Origin: QEXZ01 sp034660015
GTDB lineage: Archaea; Halobacteriota; Syntropharchaeia; Alkanophagales; Methanospirareceae
Assembly: GCA_034660015.1 (NCBI GenBank)
Contig: JAYEII010000140.1
Coordinates: forward strand, 1 to 22,078
Length of the DNA stretch: 22,078 nt
Reading direction: 5' to 3'
Shown here one piece after another: positions 7,347 to 15,900 of the stretch; the stretch's first letter is position 1, and every line of letters begins with the position of its first letter. The translations under genes and the position numbers were made by a program. The notes beneath the pieces are model-generated. The model was not told the origin of the DNA. It did no database searches and saw only the letters and a program-made list of their open reading frames with translations.

Positions 7347-8627
7347 TTACTTTTTAGATATATTATTTTGCTTTATATACTTTAACCTCTCGAAATCATA
7401 CATCAACCTCGAATGTGCATCCGAAGCTAAAAGCATATATCTATGAATAAATCCCTTTATCTCCGAACCTGACATTGACCTAAGTTCCTCTATCTCACCC
7501 ATCTTATCTCTTGCCCAATATTCCACGGGATAGAGTTCCGTTGTCGGACTCTCCTTCAGTATTTCCCCCTCTATCTCAAGTATCTCGTTATAAACCGTCT
7601 CCAGAGCGGAAATGGATTTTCCTATGAGCGCATCACCAAACCCCCGCAGCTTTCGCATCTGTGAAGGCAACATGCACTCCTCTATGCTTTTCCTCATCTC
7701 TTCTACCTCTCTTTTATCCTCTTCTTTATCCGAGATTTCAACTGCTGCATTTATTAGCTCAAACATCTCTCCTTTATACCTTTCAAACGCATCCTTTAGC
7801 ACCCCAATCAATCGTTCAATCACGCTTTTCAATACTTTTGTTGCATTTTCGTAGTTTCCATGCTCTATGCTGTGCTCGACAATTTTTATATCGGTTCTGA
7901 TTCTGGCTGTGTCTGCTTTTGCACTCTCTCTACCTTCCACCTCTAAACCATGTGCATCTCGTAAACAGATTCTCAGCGCCTCTTCCAGGATTGAAGCCAC
8001 CCCATTCATAAACATGGATAGCTCAAGCGAATCCACTTCAACACCTTCGCTCTCTCTTGTCCTGGATTCTATCTGCTCTATCTGACCTCGTATATTCTCA
8101 TACCCTGCGTTTTCAAGCTTTCTTATACTTTCCAAATAATCCCTGCATTTGTCCATCATCCGGGAATAAAGGACGACCTCATGCCTGTCTTTTATGCCCT
8201 CGAACATCTTAATCACCCATTCAACATCTGCAAAAACTACTTTCCTGAGCTTCGCTCTGTCTATTCTTATCCTTCCATTTACCTCGCATCCCAGCTCAAA
8301 TAAACCCTCTTTTACCTTCCCCAACTCATCCCTGAATTCCTTTGTGCTTATCGCATATTTATCTTCGAAATCGTATAAAATGCGCATTTGCTCTGCATAC
8401 CGATTTGCAATCCCCTCGATGTCCCGCTCCATCACCTTCTCCTTTATGCTTCTCTTCCTTACCGTAACGAGGTATCGAACTAAGAACGCCGCTACTATTG
8501 TTGCGAGGATGAGAATAAGTATACTGGTTATTGCAATGTCAGACCCGGTGCTGAAAAGAATGAAGATGCCGAGAGCGATTAATGCTAAATACGCTAATGG
8601 AACAATTATAATCTCATGTCTTCTCAT
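7347..8627 (-). CDS. Gene B: two-TM membrane protein with a long cytoplasmic helical domain
   Basis: A 426-residue protein, unrecognised at family level. Two N-terminal transmembrane helices (about 6-27 and 31-54) precede some 370 almost entirely helical, charged residues with heptad-like spacing (for example IEQIESRTRESEG and KVLKSVIERLIGVLKDAFER). The architecture recalls FtsZ regulators that combine N-terminal membrane anchoring with a spectrin-like rod (EzrA in Firmicutes), but I see no sequence homology. The ATG at 8627 is chosen over the in-frame TTG at 8633 because AGGGGG stands 7 nt before the ATG. The gene overlaps the 3' end of gene A by 14 nt, so the two are probably translationally coupled. 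Confidence 0.8.
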   Translation of the reverse strand: MRRHEIIIVPLAYLALIALGIFILFSTGSDIAITSILILILATIVAAFLVRYLVTVRKRSIKEKVMERDIEGIANRYAEQMRILYDFEDKYAISTKEFRDELGKVKEGLFELGCEVNGRIRIDRAKLRKVVFADVEWVIKMFEGIKDRHEVVLYSRMMDKCRDYLESIRKLENAGYENIRGQIEQIESRTRESEGVEVDSLELSMFMNGVASILEEALRICLRDAHGLEVEGRESAKADTARIRTDIKIVEHSIEHGNYENATKVLKSVIERLIGVLKDAFERYKGEMFELINAAVEISDKEEDKREVEEMRKSIEECMLPSQMRKLRGFGDALIGKSISALETVYNEILEIEGEILKESPTTELYPVEYWARDKMGEIEELRSMSGSEIKGFIHRYMLLASDAHSRLMYDFERLKYIKQNNISKK

Positions 8628-9543
8628 ACGCAAGCCCCCTTATCTCCCGCAGTCTTTCCAATTGATCGAACTTATAGGTGAACAAATTGGTTATCGCTGC
8701 TACGTTTCGCCTCGTAGTGGACACAGCCAGATGGCACTCTTTTGAATACGAGAGTAGGAATTCCTCTATCAGCTCCCTATCCACACTTCTACTCCTAATA
8801 TAATATTCCGGGACTCGAAGAAAGGAGATGCTCTTATCACAGCCTATCGGTGCATCAGAAACGCTGAGCTTATCCAGTGAAACATGAAGAAGTGTTCCGA
8901 GGTCAAGAGGTTTGTGCCTCAGAAAAGGGAAGACATACCCCCATAATCCCTTCGTAAGCTCTGAAGCCCTCGATAATGCCACATATCCGGGTTCGTCCTC
9001 GAAAGATAAAGCCTTTATGACCTCATCCATAGGCATAGACAATTGCATCTCCCCGGGTAACGAACCGGGTCGTGATGTCCCAATAAGAATGTCTGCGATA
9101 CAGGATGCGATATACCTGTTATACTGGGGATAATAATCTTCAAAATTAGGAAGGTGCGCTATTCTCTGGTTATCAACGATTATAAATGAGTTAACATGCT
9201 CCTTTAGCTTTTCCATCGAATAATATGCATTTATTAGCTCTTCTCTTTTTTCTCGCCTGTTCGCAGGCAAAATGGCAACAAGAAATACTTTTATGTTTAG
9301 CCCAATCAGTGTTTCTGCTATATGAAGTGTTATATTGCAATCACCAAGTCCGGAGAATAAAAAGGCGAATTCAATGCCTTTTGCTTTCTTTAGAGTCGCC
9401 TCTATTTTATCATCCTTGTCGCTCTCTTTTTCCGGCTTGGGCTTGATAACGATTGGCTTGGCTCTTCTCACCTCTTTATATTCCAGTAAAGCGTCGAGAA
9501 TTGCCCCCCCTGCGTTTCCTATCCCGATGAACAGGTGTGTCAT
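8614..9543 (-). CDS. Gene A: small divergent FtsZ/tubulin-like protein
   Basis: A 309-residue cytosolic protein, first gene of the operon. Its N-terminus, MTHLFIGIGNAGGAILDALL, has the FtsZ/tubulin first nucleotide loop (GIGNAGG, 7-13). Residues 57-78 (GIEFAFLFSGLGDCNITLHI) sit where FtsZ has its strand plus GGGTG T4 loop, but the glycines are partly lost. VFLVAILPANRREKREELIN followed by an asparagine/aspartate-rich VDNQRI (122-128) matches the FtsZ segment after T4. MPMDEVIKALSFEDEPGYVAL (171-191) resembles the region of the FtsZ T7 loop and the helix after it, with the usual Asp residues replaced. I infer a tubulin-fold protein that may bind nucleotide poorly or not hydrolyse it. AAGGAAAT lies 5 nt before the ATG. 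Family membership rests on motif order, not a search. Confidence 0.65.
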   Translation of the reverse strand: MTHLFIGIGNAGGAILDALLEYKEVRRAKPIVIKPKPEKESDKDDKIEATLKKAKGIEFAFLFSGLGDCNITLHIAETLIGLNIKVFLVAILPANRREKREELINAYYSMEKLKEHVNSFIIVDNQRIAHLPNFEDYYPQYNRYIASCIADILIGTSRPGSLPGEMQLSMPMDEVIKALSFEDEPGYVALSRASELTKGLWGYVFPFLRHKPLDLGTLLHVSLDKLSVSDAPIGCDKSISFLRVPEYYIRSRSVDRELIEEFLLSYSKECHLAVSTTRRNVAAITNLFTYKFDQLERLREIRGLAYEKT

Positions 9544-9591
9544 ACGTGATTTCCTTAAAAAATTTATAGTTCATTGCGCTATATATTTTTG
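9544..9591. promoter_or_regulatory. Divergent promoter of the tubulin operon and genes F-G
   Basis: Only 48 bp separate the minus-strand ATG of gene A from the plus-strand ATG of gene F. On the plus strand a TATA-like ATTTATAG (9562-9569) lies about 25 nt upstream of the F ATG, which would give a leaderless or nearly leaderless message; no ribosome binding site precedes that ATG. On the minus strand AAATATATAG (9580-9589) lies about 40 nt before the A ATG, followed by AAGGAAAT (9549-9556). The two TATA boxes thus sit inside each other's initiation regions, so the two directions probably share or compete for transcription factors. Confidence 0.5.
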
Positions 9592-10551
9592 ATGAAAAAG
9601 CGAAGCTTGGTTACATTGATGATAATAATGCTAACTGCGATTATGCTCAGCACCCTCTCTTTTTCCACACCCGCGGCAGGGTCAGATGAGCTGAAGAGGG
9701 AGCTGCTTGAAGAGATAATATCAGTGGATAAGCCCGAATTGTTTGACGACTATGGTGAGTTATCTCTTGCAAAGGCAAAGACACAAGCGGTGATACAGGG
9801 GATGGAAGGTAAGGATGTGACCCGGGGTACAAAGGAGTGGGTGGATATTCTGCTCGGAATTGTTGATGATTTTGAAGAAATGGCGGATTTAAGCAAAAGT
9901 TCTGCCCCTTCAGACCACGTAGAAGCGATTGAAATCGCAGAAAGAATAAATACGTCCATAAATGCGCTCAGCAGATACGGCATACCGGAAATACAAATGC
10001 TCGCAGAACTTGCACTTAAGCGATTTTACAGGGAAGAAGGAAAATTCTTCAAGGATATGGCGAGGAATGAGGAAGAGACGAAGGTGAAAATAGAACATGC
10101 GCGTAATAGTTCGATTGCATACGGATTGGGTGGTATGCCAACTGAAAAAAGTCGGATGGAGTTTGAATCACGGAGATTGGATTGGATGTATAAAAGGGAT
10201 ATGGAAAGGGCATCAGAATATATAAATGCATCAAGGACACACCTTAAAAATGCAGAAAATCCTCCTTCAGAATTCTTTGGCGCTGCTTTTATGGAGATAA
10301 TAAAAGCGAGGGATTCTTTTGAGAAAGCGAAGAAGATATATGAGAACCACGAGGATAAAGAACTGGAGAAGGTGAAAGGGATTGAATCTAAAATAGATAA
10401 TAGTTATAATGATTTGATGCTTAAGATAATCAAAAAGATTGCGATTTATCTTCTTATCCTTTCCTTCTTTACCGTTATAATATGGAAGGATTTCAAGAGA
10501 TGGGGTGAGGAACTTGACGACACGAGGTTGGGCGAAGAGCTTGTTGTTTAG
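9592..10551 (+). CDS. Gene F: secreted helical protein with C-terminal membrane anchor
   Basis: A 319-residue protein of unknown family. Residues 1-30 are a signal peptide (MKKRSLVTLMIIMLTAIMLS... with PAAG near the cleavage site). The middle 240 residues are charged and helix-rich. A transmembrane helix spans about 280-298 (IAIYLLILSFFTVIIW), leaving an acidic cytoplasmic tail of about 21 residues. The ATG at 9592 is preferred over an in-frame TTG at 9574, because the hydrophobic signal starts cleanly there and the TTG lies inside the promoter. It diverges from the tubulin operon and its 3' end overlaps gene G by 47 nt. Topology predicts an external helical domain tethered to the membrane. 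Confidence 0.8.
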   Translation: MKKRSLVTLMIIMLTAIMLSTLSFSTPAAGSDELKRELLEEIISVDKPELFDDYGELSLAKAKTQAVIQGMEGKDVTRGTKEWVDILLGIVDDFEEMADLSKSSAPSDHVEAIEIAERINTSINALSRYGIPEIQMLAELALKRFYREEGKFFKDMARNEEETKVKIEHARNSSIAYGLGGMPTEKSRMEFESRRLDWMYKRDMERASEYINASRTHLKNAENPPSEFFGAAFMEIIKARDSFEKAKKIYENHEDKELEKVKGIESKIDNSYNDLMLKIIKKIAIYLLILSFFTVIIWKDFKRWGEELDDTRLGEELVV

Positions 10552-12997
10552 TATTTTTGTTGGATTATTTCTTTTTATTTTGTGCGTGCAGTGTGTAAAC
10601 GCGTTAGAACCTGAAATAGAAACGACCACTCCGTATCCGGACCCTGTGAGCTTCTCATTTGGTCCGTCAACACAAGATACCAAGAGTTCCTCATTTAGAA
10701 TTTATAATAGAGCATCAGACCCGAATGCTACATTGACAGGAGATGTGGGAGAATATGATGGAAATGGTATACACGTTGAACCAGTGCATTCATCTTTTGA
10801 GATCCTGGGTGGAGGAGACCATTACGCTGAGATAGATTTAACAATTACAGTATATGAAAAAGACCCGATAAAGAACGAAAGAGATAATTTATGTAAGATC
10901 ATCATAAATTCAAATGCAGGATCAGAAGAAGTCACTATCACTGTAACAATAAAATATAATGCAAAGATCGCGGTATCGCCTCCTTCAAGAGAAATCAATT
11001 TTGGAAGTGTTCGTCATGGTACTACTATAAATTCAGAAACGCCGATTACAATTAAAGAAGTATATGGGTATAAGCCTGTTAATGTAGCGTTAAAAATAAG
11101 CGGAGAGAACAATTGGGTTAGTTCAAGTCCGAGTGGTACGATCTCGATCCCTGCAGGTGGTGAATCCGAAGAAATCGAATTTACGCTAGTTGCACCTGAC
11201 GATCCAGATCACAACCGATACTCATGGACTTTTTCTGTTTCTGCGGGTAAAGCAGGCTATGAAACGATAACAATCAAAGCATACATACGAATGCCACCGG
11301 AACTTGGCAGGCTTTACGATGAATATCAGGAAATAAAGTTCGATAAGCCAAAGGGCACTGTTCGCAAATATGATAGATACATTGATGTGCGAGTGAGGAA
11401 TATAGGTGATGAGACAATGGATTTAAAAACAATCGTTTTCTCCGAGTTACCGGGTGGTAGGATAAGTATTGGAATAGTCCATCCCCCTAAAGAAGTTCCA
11501 GGAAAGAGCAGTAAAGAAATCAAGCTTCATGTCACTGCACCATACGATGCATCTGAAGGAACGTACCACGGAAGGTTGTATATAGATGCCGGTAAGGCAG
11601 GGCAAGGATATGTGGACATAACCATAAAAATAATATGGCCAGTTGACTTCACCATCTCCTCCTCCTCTTCTCCTTATTTCGCAACCACCCCCCTTTCCAT
11701 TGATTTCGAGTCCTTAGAGCTGAAAGAGCTGGGATATAAAAAGAAAAGAGTGAATCTAACATTAACGGAGGTCTATCGCTATAAACCAGTGCGGAATTTA
11801 CGCTTTTCCACGAGCGGTGAATACGGGAACTGGCTAAAAGAAGAGATGGAGTTCTCTGAAATACCTCCAGGTAAGTCAAGGACCATTACGCTCAAAATCG
11901 AACCCGGATTGGAAGCAGTGCCAAAGGACTACTCGTGGAAGTATTATATAAGTGCTTACGAGATAAGCGCAAAGCGAATTGATGTAGAGGCGAAGATTGT
12001 GCCGATGAATATCCCAGAGATGATAGAATATTTGAACTCATTTAGAAAAAGCCCTCTACATGATAGTTACCCATCATCAGAAGTTATAATATCAAACGGC
12101 GTAGGAATGCTGGAAGTTGTAGAGAGCAGCGAAATAGGTGCAGAGGACTGGAAAAAAATACCCGTTTTGATGAAGGGAACGCTCTCTCTGCTCTCATCGC
12201 TGAATGATGGTGTTATGTCCAGTGAAGAGGAAAACTATGGAAAAGCCGTGGAGAACTTAGTGAGTGCCTCGGTATCAACATCCACAATAGGCGCGAATTC
12301 TGAGCTGAACAATTGGGACATATCAGGATATGCGAAGGATATTTCAACGGGTGCGGACAGGACAACAGAGGAGGTGTTGATTAACGAGGCGAGAATGCTT
12401 GAATTGCGAGGGTGGAATATAAAGAAGGCAGTGGAGCACGCAATGGCACTGGATGATATAAGCGGATTAAAAAAGGAAGAAAATATGCTTGAATCCGCTC
12501 TTTCATATCAATATGCCGCTACTATCTATGGCCTGCTCAAGGATAAGGAAAAGAGAATAGAATGCAACTATGAAGAATCTCGGCTCATGGATAAGCATGA
12601 TGAACTGGTGAGTGATGCAACAGACCGTCGTATCAAAGCGGAGAAAAACATAATGAATACCGAGGAGAACGACCTTATTAGAATCTGGAATACATATCTT
12701 CTTTTGAATCCTTATAAATACGATACTTTTTCTGAGAGCTATGGATCAGCGGAGAAATACCTGGAAGATGCATTAAAGAACTACAAAGTCGCAGGTGAGT
12801 CACTTATGGCTGAGGATACAGAAAAGAAGTTAAATGAGGTGAAAAGGAAGTGGAGTTATATATTCTCTATGTTCTTCATTGCGTGCATTCTGTATGGCGC
12901 AGCTTTCATCTATACGATAAACAGGGTCATTATGGGCACGGTGGCTTATATGAGAGACATGTATGAGAGAGAGGTGGGGGATATTATAGTTAAGTAA
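10505..12997 (+). CDS. Gene G: secreted Ig-like/helical protein with C-terminal membrane anchor
   Basis: An 830-residue cell-surface protein. A signal peptide occupies about 1-33. Four beta-sandwich-like domains follow (about 35-155, 155-265, 265-380, 380-500). Domains 2 and 4 are an internal duplication: both contain EVY(G/R)YKPV (185-192, 422-429) and YSW..(S/Y)(V/I)SA (239-247, 476-484). Residues 500-780 are helical. A transmembrane helix spans about 783-806 (WSYIFSMFFIACILYGAAFI), then a short cytoplasmic tail. The layout is like gene F with Ig-like domains added at the front. The GTG at 10505 begins the best frame; an in-frame TTG at 10514 with GGTGAGG before it is an alternative. The start overlaps gene F by 47 nt and the stop lies 2 nt before polC. 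Binding partner unknown; S-layer or cell-surface interaction is inference. Confidence 0.8.
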   Translation: MRNLTTRGWAKSLLFSIFVGLFLFILCVQCVNALEPEIETTTPYPDPVSFSFGPSTQDTKSSSFRIYNRASDPNATLTGDVGEYDGNGIHVEPVHSSFEILGGGDHYAEIDLTITVYEKDPIKNERDNLCKIIINSNAGSEEVTITVTIKYNAKIAVSPPSREINFGSVRHGTTINSETPITIKEVYGYKPVNVALKISGENNWVSSSPSGTISIPAGGESEEIEFTLVAPDDPDHNRYSWTFSVSAGKAGYETITIKAYIRMPPELGRLYDEYQEIKFDKPKGTVRKYDRYIDVRVRNIGDETMDLKTIVFSELPGGRISIGIVHPPKEVPGKSSKEIKLHVTAPYDASEGTYHGRLYIDAGKAGQGYVDITIKIIWPVDFTISSSSSPYFATTPLSIDFESLELKELGYKKKRVNLTLTEVYRYKPVRNLRFSTSGEYGNWLKEEMEFSEIPPGKSRTITLKIEPGLEAVPKDYSWKYYISAYEISAKRIDVEAKIVPMNIPEMIEYLNSFRKSPLHDSYPSSEVIISNGVGMLEVVESSEIGAEDWKKIPVLMKGTLSLLSSLNDGVMSSEEENYGKAVENLVSASVSTSTIGANSELNNWDISGYAKDISTGADRTTEEVLINEARMLELRGWNIKKAVEHAMALDDISGLKKEENMLESALSYQYAATIYGLLKDKEKRIECNYEESRLMDKHDELVSDATDRRIKAEKNIMNTEENDLIRIWNTYLLLNPYKYDTFSESYGSAEKYLEDALKNYKVAGESLMAEDTEKKLNEVKRKWSYIFSMFFIACILYGAAFIYTINRVIMGTVAYMRDMYEREVGDIIVK

Positions 12998-12999
12998 CC

Positions 13000-15900
13000 A
13001 TGACCATGAGTGCGACATACGACGAAACGTTGATGGAGAAACTGAAAAAGGAAACAGAAATAGCACGAAAGGCGAGGAAAAGAGGTTTTGACCCTTCGCT
13101 TCAGCCAGAAATCGAGATAACCAAAGACCTTGCAGCTCGCGTAGAAGCGCTAATAGGAATAAAAGGCATAAGCGGAAGGATAAGAGAATTAGAGCGAGAA
13201 GGATACAGTAGAGAGGAAATAGCGTTAAAAACAGGATATGACTTCGCAGAAGAAAAATTCGGCAGCTACAAGCGCATAGAAGTGATAGAGCACGCAGTTA
13301 GAACCGCAGTAGCGATTCTCACCGAAGGCGTGGTTGCTGCGCCTTTAGATGGCATAGCGCGGGTTGAAACAGGAAGAAACGACGATTCGAGCGAATACAT
13401 TAAAATATTTTATTCTGGTCCGATAAGAAGTGCAGGTGGAACTGCTCAGGCGCTTTCTGTATTGGTTGCGGATTATCTAAGGAGTAAAGAGGGATTTGCA
13501 GCGTATTCGCCGCGAGAAGAAGAAATAGGGCGATATATACTGGAGGTTTCCGCATACGCGCAAATAAGTGGATTGCAATACACGCCTACGGACGAAGAGA
13601 TAAGGGAAATCGTAGGGAATTGCCCTATTTGCATAGATGGCGACCCTACGGAGGATAGAGAAGTAGGGGGATATAAGGACCTTGAACGAGTCGCCACGAA
13701 TAAAATAAGGGGAGGGATGGTGCTCGTTATCACGGAAGGAATGGCAATGAAGGCGCCGAAGATAAAAAGGCATGTTGATAAACTTGGCATCCAGGGCTGG
13801 GAGTGGGTGAATAAGTTAGTAAAATCGAAGGTAGAGAAAGGAGAGCGGGACTTTTTAGCGGATTTGATAGCAGGGAGACCCGTATTTGGAAAACCATCAA
13901 AAAAAGGGGCATTCGGATTGAGATATGGTCGGGCACGCAATTCGGGTTTTGCTTCCGCGGGCATTCACCCTGCAGCGATGTCTTTACTTGAATTTACTGC
14001 CGTGGGAACACAGCTAAAGCCCGAACTGCCTGGTAAAGCCGCTTGTGTTGTTCCTGTGGATTCCATTGAGGGGCCGACAGTGAAATTAAGAGATGGCAGT
14101 CTGCTCAAATTAAATTCCGTTAAAGACGTTCAGAGGGTAAGGGAAGAAATAGCGGAAATAGTGGATTTAGGTGAGATACTCATTGATTACGGTGAGTTTC
14201 TGGAAACGGGGCATCGGTTAATGCCCGGTGCATACACGCATGGATGGTGGTTAAAGGAGTTAGAAGCGAGCGCGAAGGAAGAAGCAGAGAAGTGGCGTTG
14301 CAAAACACCGGGTCAAACAGAAGGTATCGAAATCGCATCGCGCTTCGCAGTGCCGTTACATCCGGCATATACCTATTTGTGGGAGGACATAACCGGGCAG
14401 GACAGGGAACATTTAGCGGAATGGATATGCGAAAAGGGATGCATGAGGCTGGATACCGTATCAGATGAAAAAGCACTGTTTATTCCCGATGACGCAGAAG
14501 GGAGAATAAAGGCGATTCTTGAGGATTTGCTTGTCCTGCATCAGACACAGGAGAAGATGCAGGATGCAGGATGCAGGATGCAGGTCAAGATAGAAGAGCC
14601 GGGTGCTTTGCTACGGTGTTTGGAGATAACAGATGATTTGAGAAGGGATAAGTCAGTGAAGATAAAGACGAGACCGAAAGCGCCGACAAGAATAGGCATG
14701 AGAATGGGAAGACCCGAGAAATCAAAAGCGAGGAAAATGCAACCTGCACCTCATTCTATCTTCCCCGTAGGGGAATACGGGGGAAAGAACAGGTCTCTGA
14801 AGAGAGCGTTAAAAGAAAAAGTGATAGAAGTGGAAATGAGCAATTTTCAAACTCGGGGGATGATGCAAGAGCCAAAATCCAAGATGCAAGTCAAACCTAA
14901 ACCTGTATCCAGTACCCGGTATCAGGCATCCAGAGGTAAAAAGAGCGTTGATTTGTGGGACTATTATCACAAAACGCTGAGCCGATTGGGCATTGATTTT
15001 GATATTAACAAGGTGGACGTAAAATGTGTGCAAGGCCTTATGACGAGTAAAAAAGTGGCGGAGGATATTGGAAAGGGGATATTAAGAGCGAAACATGGCG
15101 TGTTCGTGTTTAAAGACGGTACGATAAGATACGATTTCACGAATTTGCCATTGACGCATTTCAAGCCGGAAGAAATAGGGCTGAGCGTGGAAAGGGCAAA
15201 AGAGCTGGGGTACTCGCATGACCTAAACGGCGCGGAGTTGGAAAGCGACACGCAAATAGTAGAACTCAAGCAGCAAGATATTGTGATTTCGGTTGATGCG
15301 GCATCGCATTTGGTTCGCGTGTCGAATTTTGTGGATGATTTGTTACAGCGGTTCTATGACCTGCCGCCTTATTACGGTGCCTCAAGCAAGGAAGACATTG
15401 TAGGAGAGGTTGTGCTTGGCCTTGCACCACACACCTCTGCGGGGATATTGGGCAGGATAATCGGGTTCACACGCGCTTCGGCTTGTTATGCGCATCCGTT
15501 TTTCCATGCTGCGAAACGAAGGAACTGTTTGGCACCGAGTACTGAGGTTTTGGTCACGAACTCAGGGAGGTTAAAAAACATTGATCTGGAGTTGTTATAC
15601 AATAGTGAAAACGCACGTGAAGAGGTTGTTGATGATTTCGGTACAACACGAAAACTCGTTGAAGGAATTAAGACGTATGCTCTGAATCCTGAGGATGGGC
15701 GGTTTGAACTAAAGGACGTTAAATCAGTGATTAAAACGCCTGCACCGTCACATCTGGTGAGCGTGAGCACCAGGTCCGGCAGAGCGTTCGTTTCCTCGCC
15801 GGAACACCGAACTACGGTATGGTCAAACGGTAAAATCCACCACAAAAGAGTTTTGGAACTGGATGACAAAGACAGGCTATTAGTACCGAAAAAACTTGAT

